Shown: positions 23,864 to 33,519 of the stretch, one piece after another
Position numbering within the stretch: position 1 is the stretch's first letter
How the letters are laid out: each line of letters begins with the position of its first letter
Assembly (NCBI GenBank): GCA_000733355.1
Contig: JNVV01000058.1
Location: 62,001 to 126,000 of the forward strand
Direction: 5' to 3'
DNA from: Falciphora oryzae
Lineage: Eukaryota; Ascomycota; Sordariomycetes; Magnaporthales; Magnaporthaceae
DNA length: 64,000 nucleotides
Notes under the pieces: generated by a model
Databases searched by the model: none
What the model saw: only the letters and a program-made list of their open reading frames with translations
Told to the model about the DNA's origin: nothing
Made by a program: the position numbers and the translations under genes

Positions 23864-24229
23864 TGCCAAGGGACAAGGGTTTTTTATTTTATCTCGACGC
23901 ACCTTACCTGTTTTGGCTGCCAAGTCGGTGCACAAGCGTCCTCCCTGGGCCAGGGAATCTTGTGCAAAAACACAGGGGTCAAACCAATGTATCTCATCAG
24001 CAGGGAATCGTTTTAGGCCCAAACTAAGCCAAATTTGTACTAGTTGCCCAGCAAAAATGACTCAACCCCTCGTTCTTCGTCTGTGAGCTTCCCCGGCCGT
24101 GGGAGGTCCGGGAGAGATCGTCAGGGAGGCCCAGGGAGAGGTCGTCAGGGAGGTCGCCGTGGGGTTGTTGTTGTTCAGCTGCAAAAAAAGGCCAAATTTA
24201 TTAGCAAAAAAGAAGCTATTCACAACGTC

Positions 24230-25456
24230 ATGGGGAACGGCCGGGATCGCTTTTTTCGAGGCGTGGCGGCGATAGTGACTGTTGTTGCAGTTCTCCGTTT
24301 GCGCAAAATCCGCAGGGAAGAAGAGCTCCAATACCAGGAACGCATGCTGCAGCAGTATAAACCTATCCCACCGAGGGAGGTTTTGAACGCCGGTGGTCCC
24401 TGGCACGCCGGGTATATTGCCAAAGATCTTCACGACGGAGGGGAGACTCGTTTCCGTACCTTATTCCGCTTGGGAAAAGAGGATTTCCGCTTCCTCGTCG
24501 ACTGGCTCGTTAATAACGCCGGCCTCGAGGGCACTCGATATCAAGCACCCGCCCACAAGGTGATGATCTTCCTGCTGATCGTCGCGCAGGGCGCTACCCA
24601 ACGGCTCGCTGCGCACTTCTTTGAGATCTCGCAAAGCACGGTCAGCGAGGTGTTCCATGACGTGCTTAAGCCTATGCAAAAGTTCCACTTGGCGATAGTG
24701 CGCTTGCCGCCTGATGGTTGGCTTGACCCGGAGGTTGAGCTCGACCCTGATATCTCTAGGGGGTTGAGCGGGTGTATCGGGGCGATCGACGGCACGCACG
24801 TCGCGGCCTTCATTAGAGGGGCAGCTCAAAAGCCGTGGTTTGATCGGAAAGGAAATATATCGCAAAACGTCTTTGCGGCAGTCAAATCTGACCTCGCGTT
24901 TACCTACGTGTTGGCAGGCGCGGAGGGTTCAATGAACGACTCTACTCTTCTCGGGGCGGCCCTCAATCTCGATTTCCGGATACCTCGAGATAGGTACTAC
25001 CTCGCTGACGCCGGCTTTGGCTCGAGACCCGGTATCGTAGTGCCGTTTGCGGGAGTCCGGTATCATTTGCAAGATTGGCGGGAAGCAGAGAGACCGCCGG
25101 CGAGTCGGAAGGAACTGTATAATCTGCGGCACTCCCGGCAGAGGGTATCGGTTGAAAGGGCGTTCGGGAAGCTAAAGAGGCAGTGGAAGATCGTTAGAAA
25201 CGCGCCGGCAGAGTACGGGTTTGAAAGCCAAAAGCAGATCGTTTACGCGGTGACTGCTTTGCATAACCTACTGATAGCGTGCCAACAAAAGGATCTGCCT
25301 CCGTTGGAGGCAGAGGATCTGGCGATTCTTTCACGCGCGCGGGAGGTTTGTCATCGAGAGCTGAAGGATTTGCAGCAGGACTACATACGATTAAGGGCGA
25401 CGGAAATGATGGCTGAGCAATATAACGAAAAAGCTGCCAGGTTAAGGCGCATATAA
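24230..25456 (+). CDS. PIF/Harbinger transposase (DDE superfamily 4)
   Basis: From the first ATG in frame (24230) the protein has 408 aa; the frame is open upstream to 24044 without an ATG. The acidic catalytic triad is visible as D in AIDGTHV, D in YYLADAGFG and E in SVERAFGKLK, with the expected spacing and a C-terminal helical region. An N-terminal helix-turn-helix-like segment (HFFEISQSTVSEVFH) precedes the catalytic core. It would cut and paste the element at TWA sites with the SANT protein encoded on the other strand. No stop or frameshift is seen. Confidence 0.92.
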   Translation: MGNGRDRFFRGVAAIVTVVAVLRLRKIRREEELQYQERMLQQYKPIPPREVLNAGGPWHAGYIAKDLHDGGETRFRTLFRLGKEDFRFLVDWLVNNAGLEGTRYQAPAHKVMIFLLIVAQGATQRLAAHFFEISQSTVSEVFHDVLKPMQKFHLAIVRLPPDGWLDPEVELDPDISRGLSGCIGAIDGTHVAAFIRGAAQKPWFDRKGNISQNVFAAVKSDLAFTYVLAGAEGSMNDSTLLGAALNLDFRIPRDRYYLADAGFGSRPGIVVPFAGVRYHLQDWREAERPPASRKELYNLRHSRQRVSVERAFGKLKRQWKIVRNAPAEYGFESQKQIVYAVTALHNLLIACQQKDLPPLEAEDLAILSRAREVCHRELKDLQQDYIRLRATEMMAEQYNEKAARLRRI

Positions 25457-25807
25457 AGAAAGGCGTATTGGGCGGAGTTGTTGATTTTGAAGGTATCGCG
25501 ATCAGTTTATTTGGCGTTGGGCCGGATCTGCAGGAGGATTGCCCTTCAATTCAAAATTACTAGATTCTGCCCAATTTTGGATCCACTCGACCAAAATTTG
25601 GCCCACTTGTTGCCTAATTCGGTTTAGAAAATGACGAAATAGTGGGGTTAATCCATTGATAAGATCCGATAACAACTGACCGCCCGCCCCGATAATATCT
25701 TTTTTGAAGCTATCAACAACGGATACCAACCACGGCCGTGATAGCTTCAAAAACAACCTTTCCGCCCGCCCTCCCAACGCACCGATTACCGCATAAAATT
25801 AATATTA

Positions 25808-27079
25808 CTACGGCTCTTTTAACCCTTCTACATACAGTTCCCGCCCTCGCTCATCTAACGCCAGCCAAACCTCCGCCTCGTCGGGTGCTTTCAAAATCCG
25901 GGCGATGCGCACAAAGTCGGTGCTTGCAAGTCGACTTTGGTAGGCGGCGGAGAACGACCGCACCGCTTCTGTTACCCGGCTTATGGGAGGAGTAAACGCA
26001 GTGGCTAACGACCTTATTGCCGCAATTACAGCGTCATCCTGCCCGTTGGGACTCGCCGGCGATAGCGACGGCGAGGCGCCTCTCCGACTTGACGAAGAGT
26101 CTCTCGTTGACCTCCGCCCGCGCAGAACGTCAACGCCGCCGCCCTCGCCTCGCGCCGCCGCTACCAGATCCGGATCAACCGCCCTCCGGTGCAATTGATC
26201 GGCAGTCAGCCTCTCGCCGGGAGGAGGCATCAACTCGACCGCCGTAGGTATCCGTTGCGGCGTGTTGTTGGTAGACGGCCGCCAACGAGAATCAGCCGGA
26301 GGCGCGATCGGAGGCGCGATCGGAGGCGCGGTTAAAGGCGTGCTGGGAGTCTCGACTTGGGTATCAACCTCCGCTTGACTCTCGCCCTGCCCTGTGACCC
26401 TATTGAATAGATCCAGGCCACTAATCTGCGAGGATTCTTCAACAGGCTCATTTTCTTCAACGACCGGCCGGCTGATCCGGGATCCTTTTGGTTGTTGCCC
26501 GGCAAAGACCTCCCGGTATACCTTCACCTCCCCCAACGGCACCCCGTTGGCGATCCAACCTACCCGCGCCCGCCCGTACATGCTTTCAAAGCCCTGCCAA
26601 CGGGGGTCCTCTTTATCAACCTCGCAAACGCCTGTATCCGGATCACAAGCGTTTCCCGACTTCTCAACCCAAGCCTTCCAACCAACAAACCGCCGCTTTT
26701 CCGTATCGTATTTGTTGGCGATAGTTGTTGCCGTAAGGGCTTGCGAAAGGCGAGGCCACGCCTCGAGGCACCTCGTCAGGACCCTCTCCCAAGCGGGCTT
26801 GTAGTTGGCCTTTTTTGAACTGTCAAACAGGCCCTCCCGTTGGCAGTCAACAAAAAAGCCCATGACAGCGGCGGTCTTATCCGGAGACCACTGTATCCGG
26901 ATAGGCTCGTCCCGTTTTCGCTTGCGGCTCGCAGGCTCGCTGCTGGGGCGGCTAGCGGTGGAGGACCCTTCACCGCCGGGAGTCTGTGACTCCGGCGGGA
27001 TCTGGGAGTTGGGAATAGCTTCATCGAACGCGCCGGCGTCGATCGAGGCCTGGGAATCAAAGGGAAGTTGAGTATCCAT
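25808..27079 (-). CDS. Myb/SANT-like Harbinger accessory DNA-binding protein
   Basis: 423 aa from ATG at 27079 (MDTQLPFDSQ). A nuclear-type basic patch SRKRKRDEPIR precedes a Myb/SANT-like domain (IQWSPDKTAAVMGFFVDCQ ... YDTEKRRFVGWKAW), then a Pro-rich linker and a helical C-terminus. In characterised Harbinger elements the partner protein helps bring the transposase to the element ends. It lies tail to tail with the transposase, 351 bp apart. Single exon, no breaks. Confidence 0.85.
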   Translation of the reverse strand: MDTQLPFDSQASIDAGAFDEAIPNSQIPPESQTPGGEGSSTASRPSSEPASRKRKRDEPIRIQWSPDKTAAVMGFFVDCQREGLFDSSKKANYKPAWERVLTRCLEAWPRLSQALTATTIANKYDTEKRRFVGWKAWVEKSGNACDPDTGVCEVDKEDPRWQGFESMYGRARVGWIANGVPLGEVKVYREVFAGQQPKGSRISRPVVEENEPVEESSQISGLDLFNRVTGQGESQAEVDTQVETPSTPLTAPPIAPPIAPPADSRWRPSTNNTPQRIPTAVELMPPPGERLTADQLHRRAVDPDLVAAARGEGGGVDVLRGRRSTRDSSSSRRGASPSLSPASPNGQDDAVIAAIRSLATAFTPPISRVTEAVRSFSAAYQSRLASTDFVRIARILKAPDEAEVWLALDERGRELYVEGLKEP

Positions 27080-27285
27080 TTTTTTGGTGATAATTTGGGC
27101 TAACTTTGGCGTGCAACAGTCAGGTTCGTCGTGTTGCGTCCTGACAGCAACAATCTCTGTGCCCCTCCTACCAAAACGGCGGTGAAAACCCCACCTCGAG
27201 CCATAAACCCTGTTTCTTGGCAGACGCCCGCTGACAAGGCCTACCCTGACGGTACTTCCGACCCCCCTGCACAATTTTTTGTACC

Positions 27286-27331
27286 TTCTCCCTGATCAGG
27301 AGCTCCCTGACCGGTGCCGCCGATCACGCCC
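27286..27331 (-). repeat. Right terminal inverted repeat of Harbinger element
   Basis: Reverse complement of 23818-23863, followed by the TAA target duplication. Confidence 0.93.
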
Positions 27332-27740
27332 TAAAAGCGCCTCGCGCTGATTTGGACCTCTGGTAAATCAGTGCGGTGGAGCGATCTGTCATTTTTCGAG
27401 CGATCTGTCATTTTTTGTGACTTAAATTTATTAGCGATTCCCATATAACAGTTAGGTATCTCCTATTTGACACATACTTACGCTTAGACGCATGCCGAGA
27501 CAACGTTATGGGTCAACATCCCTGATCAAGTCAATGCAAATGCAAATTGGCAATGGCCGCCAATCCACGTATCTGTGCCCGACGGCAGCTGGATACGTGG
27601 GGTTCAACGCGAGAAAACGCGATTTTCACGTCATTTAATTTTCACGCGTTGGTTGCATGCTCAAAAGTAACAGGGACTCGAACCCCCTGCACTTATGATC
27701 CTAAGGAGGTCTTGCATTTTTCCATATCTACTTAACTTTG

Positions 27741-27865
27741 TATGGGAATCGCTAATAAATTTAAGTCACAAAAAATGACAGATCGCTCGAAAAATGACAG
27801 ATCGCTCCACCGCACTGATTTACCAGAGGTCCAAATCAGCGCGAGGCGCTTTTAGCCCGCACAAG
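27741..27865 (-). repeat. Right terminal inverted repeat of the outer TA element
   Basis: It ends GCCCGCACAAG before TA. The inverse copy is 23804-23817 joined to 27335-27445. Confidence 0.85.
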
Positions 27866-28225
27866 TACCGGGCAGCCTTGGAGTCGGAATCGAACCTACA
27901 TCGCCAACCATCACCACCCACCAACCTAAACCAGTTTGCATGCCAGGAGAGGTTAAGACACCTTTAAGCAAATTTGTTATTATCCGCACGCGATATCCCA
28001 GAATTCCGTATTATCGAGCTGGAGTAATGGAGGTCGGATACGGTGCACGGGGTCCGGCAGGCGCAGAAGACGGAGGACCTCGGGCAGGTGACAACCAAGT
28101 TCGCTGGCTGGCGGGCCGTTGTCTCCCAAGGAAGGATGCCTCATCGCCGACGGAGTCCGCCCGAATTCTCTGCAAATCCTCTAATCCACGGCAGCAAGAA
28201 AATTTGCATCGCTCGAGAATACTCG

Positions 28226-29290
28226 ACGCCGACGACCGGCAAGTGCTGGTTTGCGCTGCCACACACGCACTACCCGCCTCCACGGCTGCCCCAAAATGGG
28301 GTCGGGCGTGCCAGCGGGCAGCTTTGTCCGGGACACCTGACACCAAGCCTGAAGCGGCTGGAGGTCGTGATCAACAGGCGCGACGGCCCCGAGGAGTATC
28401 CCCCGGACGTGCCGGTCGGCTTTACAAAAAAAACGAACTTCGAATGGAAGTCAAGCGAAACCACTCGTCTGCCCTTGTTGGCGAAAGCAGCGGCGACATT
28501 GGCCAACGTCGTAGCAAGCGCGGCATCCCCCAGACTGGGGGCCGAGTCCTCCGTGTCGATGGCATTCTAGCGAACGGTTGCCAATTACTGGCATTTCGAC
28601 GCGCTGCACACCTACACGATCTCTTTGTCGACTACACACCTCGAGGACTCGATGGAGGATTCGGAAGTCGAGGCTTATCTCGCCAAGCACAATGTTCTTG
28701 GATCCTGCCCGCTCTTCATGATCACGGGGATCACGGTCGGATACGGAGCCCTGAACAAACCTCCGAATCCAGAGAGGTTGGCGCCAAGTTCACCCCGCGA
28801 ATGTATGCAGAAGCGAAACCCCACTTCAGCCTGCCCGACGATCACGGGGAACCCCTCCCAGCTGAACACAAGCTGAACTCGAGTCTCGATGACCACTAGG
28901 GATCTCCCAGCGCTTGGTGGCACCAGCCTACACTTGGCTGCCGCCGTCGAGTCCCAAAGCACCCAGGAGACGACACAGGAGGCACAGGAGTTCATTTGGG
29001 CCGTCCGACTGGCCAAGATCAGCAAGAAGGGCGTCATCGACCGAAAGTGGTCTCCTCCCCCCCTCTCCAAAGGTGCGACATTTGGTATCGGTGCTGAGAT
29101 GGTAACAGAGGATCACATTAGGGAGCAGCTTGGACGTGAAGGGCTCGAAGATTTCGACTTGGTCGGGTTCGACGATGATGCTGGTTACTTTGTTATCTAC
29201 AGGGCTCGCCACCAAGCGAGATTCCCACAGCAGGCTGACCAGGGACTCAACCATAAAAAGTGGAGAAGGCGACCCCGCTTGCCCCGCTAA
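28226..29290 (+). pseudogene. Gasdermin-like pore-forming protein gene, locus A, decayed
   Basis: The frame reads TGKCWFALPHTHYPPP, then LTPSLKRLEVVINR, VANYWHFDALHTY, CPLFMITGITVGYG and, in a second exon from about 28900, DLPALGG and EFIWAVRLAKISKKG. These landmarks, in this order, are shared with the genes at 51.6 and 57.6 kb and fit fungal gasdermin-like proteins (HET-Q1, RCD-1). Family members permeabilise the plasma membrane after proteolytic release of a short C-terminal tail. The gene has no ATG where its relatives start (ACG codons instead), a TAG at 28568-28570, and an exon junction that does not keep frame. The stop fits a C-to-T change of a CAG codon. The S8 protease pseudogene follows on the same strand. 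Confidence 0.7.
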
Positions 29291-29432
29291 GGCTGGGCTG
29301 CTTGAATGTCCCAAAGAACTCATGGCATCGACCGACTACAACATGCAGGTGCCCTGGAACACAACAAAGAAGAATGCTGTTGATTGCGACTTCACGCGAT
29401 AAATAAATCGGCCGACATGACGTGAGCCAGTA

Positions 29433-32400
29433 TGGCAAACATAATGGCCGAGCGGGATATCATCTCCGTCGCAGTTGAGTTTATACGGGAGATCCGCGAA
29501 CGAGCAAAAGAACTAGAAACCGAGGGTGGCCTGAAAGCCGACTTCACAGCGATTGCCGTCCAGCTGGGATACGCCCAAGCACGACTGCAAAAGATGCAAT
29601 TCCCTCGATAACGATCTACGGAAGAGACTTCCCAAACTCCTGCGCCATCTGGATCGCATGGTTCAGGCAAGCAATTTTCTCTCCAAGTTCTCCTCCAAGC
29701 ACCTAGGTATTTGCTCCTGCATCGCTAACATCAGGTCCACCTTTGCTCTGATTAGTGGCCCGAAAAGTGGCCCGAGTCGAGGGCCCACAAGTCCAGCGTT
29801 TGCGACCGCCATACATACAAGGGGTTCCGGCGTTTGCAGATCGGGACAGTAGGAAGCATGCGCGAGTTCGCGACAAATGAGGCCGCCCGAAGAAGGCTCA
29901 AAAAAGCACTGCAGCGCATTGGGCCTCCACCCGCCGCTCAGCAGCAGATTTGCGTCCCTTACTTCATTCCTCTGTGCAGTCCCCTTCCATCTCGCGCGGG
30001 TTTTCTCAGGTATCTGGTGCCTAGCTGCCCGGGTAGGTCCCTGGTATCGAGGAGGATCCAAGTCTCAAGGTCAGTTCCAGAGACCGAGGGTCCTGCCAAT
30101 GTAAATTTCTGTTGAGTACCCCTCACTGAGCATTTTCCTTGCCCCTTGCCAACTTAGACCCCTCACTCCTGATTGGTGGGCGTGGGGAGCAACCAGGGGC
30201 CTCCCACGGAAGAAAAAAGGGCACTAAAAAAATCTTCATATCAAATCTAGCCAGGCCTACCATTTTCTTCTGCTCCTGCTGCGCCTTCATTCTAGCATCT
30301 CGGCCCAATACACAAAGGCTAATTGTTTTCCGCTTGTTCCAGTCTCTGTACACCTCCTCTCACCCTCCGCGGCAACACCACCGCTTACCGACGCGGCTCC
30401 GAGTGCAACCACAATTCCCGATGCCCGCCTCCCCTTGCAGATGCAGGCCGCGCCTAACGACTACCAGGAACACCTGGAGCTTCTCATACAATACTTTCGC
30501 GAATTTGCGTCTGCCCAGGGGACGAGACGCGGAGGATATCGGCAAACATCAGGTTAAGTGGTGAGCGGAAAGTGGAAGGGCAGAACGACACGGCCAAATT
30601 CGGCCTCCTGCTCCTTGGGCACCCTCATGACAGCACCACTCCGCCGCTATGACAGGCCATTTCCGTCTCGAATTTCTGCCACAATATCCTGGCCAAGCTC
30701 TCCCTGGGCCAGCTTCAACTGGCCGTATCAAATGGCACCTTGGTCCATCAACACCCCTTGCCCGCTGAGCGACCATACGCTTGCAAATCTACCAGCACCC
30801 CGTTGTCAAGCCCCCTCCAGTCGAAGCGTCTCTCCCAGAAGATGCGTCTTTGTCTTTGCCGCGAGCTTGTCAGTGGCGTCTGGCAGTTCTACGACTCGCA
30901 GTGGATGCAGACGCGGTGGACGAAGGACTCGGTGCACTTCATGTTTCAACAAAGGACAGGCATGGCTACCGAGATTTACGTCGACGACCCGCTGTTGTTT
31001 GCACCTTTCGACAAGAGCCCAGAAACCAATGACGAGGGTCGATGGCACCCGTTCCCAAAGATACTATCTCTCGGCATCATGCTCATGGAGATTGAGCTCG
31101 GGCTCGCCATCGAAGACTACTACCCCGAAGACTGGCGTACTCCCGACGGGAAGCCCGCGACCAACACCGATTACTTGACGGCTATGCAGCTCTTTAGGGA
31201 CGATTTGGGAACGGGCGAAGAAGGAAACGTACCCAAGCTTGAAGGGCGCGATAGGATGGTGCTTACAACCTGATTTTCAGCACCAAAATCCCGACGACAT
31301 GGCTGTTCAACGTGACGCTATTTACAGGATGGTGGTCGAGCCCTTGAAAGCACTCTACGGAAGCGCTTTTAAAGAGGAGCCGGGGATAGGAATACTACCA
31401 AAGAAGACAGGCTTACCTGATGCTGGGTGTCTGCTCCCCAGCGGAGCACGGCGGAGTAGCCCAGGCCATCCCCAACAATCCGTGACCCAAAGCCCCAAGC
31501 TGAAATCTAGGTATGGCCTAACCCCGATAAAAAAAAAAAAAAAAAAAAGTTAAGCTAGATGCCCTGGGAACTTGGATCAGACATTGGACTAATTTCTCCG
31601 TGGATCAACAGTGGGTTTCACGATGGTCAGGTAGCTGCTAATGAGTATGTGCACTCCCGCCTACACCCTCGCCATTGCTTCCGACGTCGGGCTAATACCT
31701 GTCAAGGGGTTCTGGGACATCACGGAGGCATGGTTCAGCCAGCTGGAATCTCTGAAAGCTGTGTTGCGACTCAAACCCAAGGACCGGAAGAAGGATGGAG
31801 ATGACTCCCCGCCGTCGAAAATCGCCATCTTGGACACGGGGATATCCAACAGCTATCAGGGGTACCCCTCGTCGATCAAGGGATGCCACGACTTCGTCAC
31901 CAACGGCCATGATACGCGCAACGACCTGACCGGGCACGGCACCAACGCGTTCCGGCTGCTGCGGCACGTGTACCCGGGGGCAGACATCTACGTCGGCAGG
32001 GTGTGGGAGGAAGACACAATGACGGACGCTACGCCGACGCTGATGGCACATGCGATCCAGCACGCGGCCAAGCAGTGGAGGGTCGACATAGCTGTCATCC
32101 CGTCGGGGTGTTCCAAAACGAGCATGAGCGCATCAGGCAAGCGGCCGAGGTTGCCCGGGGCGAGGACATGCTCATCTTCGCGCCGTCATGCAACTATGGG
32201 AACCTGGTCGGCGTCGCCTTCCCCGGCAGGCTGCACCGCGAGGGCCTGCTGCTCTGCATGTTCGCCACCGACACCTTTGCCCGCGCCACGCCGAGCTTCA
32301 ACCCGCTGCCGCCGTCCTGCTCTTCCGGGGGCTGCGCCTTCGCCGTCCTGGGCGAGGGCATCGTCCTCCCGGGCTCGGGCGCCGTCGAGGATGACGATCC

Positions 32401-32743
32401 GCAGCAGCGGCCCGTGCTGTCTGGGACGTCGTACTCGGCCGTGATCGGCGCGGCGCTCGCGGGTCAGCTGCTGGACTTTGCGCGGCACCCCGACGTGCGG
32501 GGACGGATCCGCAGGCCGGAGCGGCTGCCGCGCGTGCGCGGCATGGCGGCCGTGTTCGGCCTGATGTGCACCGGGCGGGCAGACAACGGGTATCGCTGCC
32601 TGCGGCCGTGGAGGATGCTGACGACAGTCTCGGCCGGCATCGAGGTGGAGGAGGGGAAGGATCGGCGGGCGAGGCGCGCGGCGGAGCGGGCGCGGGTGTG
32701 CGACCAGATCTCGATCGCGTTGGAGAACATGGACCGCGACTAA
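29433..32743 (+). pseudogene. DUF7580-like / S8 subtilisin-like protease gene, locus A, decayed
   Basis: The N-terminal exon starts MANIMAERDIISVAVEFI (29433) and breaks near 29600 by frameshift. A middle part (REFATNEAARRRLKKALQR at 29860; FGLLLLGHPHD near 30600, then a stop) and a DUF7580-like part (30840-31270: VWQFYDSQWMQTRW, SLGIMLMEIELG) match the intact S8 genes downstream. The S8 domain keeps all catalytic motifs: AILDTGIS (Asp about 31833), TGHGT (His about 31935) and SGTSYS (Ser about 32429), but changes frame once at about 32105-32112. A run of 18 A lies at about 31531-31548. The frame breaks make it a pseudogene. By analogy with HET-Q2 it would have cleaved the adjacent gasdermin. 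Confidence 0.75.
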
Positions 32744-33519
32744 GGGAGGCATTCTGGGTGCTGTAAGCAGGTCCTCTCCGTCGGGCTTTTGGGCTCCTAC
32801 TGTGCACCCACTCAAAAATCCAGTGCTTCAATATTGATCCCTTTCCACAACAACAATTAGCATTTCTCAACGCACAACGCTTCAATCCGCAAATTGGAGT
32901 TATTCCCAAGTTACTTGATACGTACCGCATGGACTCTGATCGCGAGGATATCGCTGCAGCCTCGAGTCCCGCCTGAGAAGGCGCTGCGGTGCTTTTTAAC
33001 CTCGGTACGTTGCCCCGTACCGCTGCCAGGGGTTTGCTAACAGACTCCGTGGGCAGGGAACGATATCCTGCCCGCCATCAAAGAGAGAGAGAGAGTATAT
33101 TTAACGTCGGTGTGTCGGGATCTACCATTCCCTGCCTCCCTAGGGGCATACGACGTGCTGGCGGTACCTAAGCTTATGTACACCAGGCTATAGTGCTGCT
33201 ATCGAGGCGGCTAACAAATTAAACCCGGGGGCACACGGAGGTCGGGCCGCATTCCGGCGCTCCTTGCTGGTGAGCGGGCAGTCGGCAGTAGGGCGTATAT
33301 ACGCCGGGGCGTTGTAAGCGCTGCGGGCGCGAGGGCTAACCCGCCAAAACGGAAATTCAATACGTTATAAATCCAAAAAAAGCACCCCGCGAAATTGCCA
33401 CACGGCGCTCCACCATTTTAAGCAATATTCTTTTATATTTTTAAGCTTTCCATTTGCCACGTTTCAGGTATATAAGTAAAGGTAGGTAGTAGGTGGTGGG
33501 TGGGGAGCTGGTAAAGTCG
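32744..33519. repeat. LINE 3'-end fragment (33083-33330) in otherwise empty sequence
   Basis: 33083-33330 starts with an (AG)n run and TATATTTAACGTCGG and matches the 3' ends at 10975 and 44312, in the same minus orientation. 33330-33519 is AT-richer and holds the 3' flank of the C2H2-ankyrin gene. No gene is seen. Confidence 0.65.

Larger units (their letters stand above)
23818..27331. mobile_element. PIF/Harbinger DNA transposon, apparently complete
   Basis: The terminal inverted repeats are 46 bp and appear perfect (23818-23863 and 27286-27331). The flanking 3-bp target duplication is TAA (23815-23817 and 27332-27334), the TWA type typical of PIF/Harbinger. The element holds the usual two convergent genes, a DDE transposase and a Myb/SANT-like DNA-binding protein. 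Intact ends and intact frames suggest a recent insertion. Confidence 0.93.
23804..27865. mobile_element. Small DNA element with 125-bp inverted repeats and TA target duplication, split by a Harbinger insertion
   Basis: The left terminal repeat is 23804-23817 plus 27335-27445; the right is 27741-27865 in inverse orientation. They appear identical over 125 bp. TA dinucleotides flank both outer ends (23802-23803, 27866-27867), as for Tc1/mariner-type elements. Without the insert the element is about 545 bp. The interior (27446-27740) has no gene, so it is a MITE or deletion derivative. Each terminal repeat contains GAGCGATCTGTCATTTTT twice in tandem, a possible transposase-binding repeat. Confidence 0.85.

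Noticed and set aside
27660..27700. tRNA-like T-arm (GGACTCGAACCCCC, minus strand) inside the outer DNA element
   Set aside because: The T-stem has a mismatch, the anticodon arm does not fold to 5 bp plus 7 nt, and no acceptor stem pairs. At most a tRNA scrap.
27884..27960. Possible tRNA on the minus strand (B-box-like GGTTCGATTCC)
   Set aside because: The B-box matches but stems do not pair and no A-box or acceptor stem is found.
10975..33100. (AG)n runs at 10975 and 33083 as independent microsatellites
   Set aside because: Both sit at the same position of the LINE 3' end and are its tail, not separate repeats.
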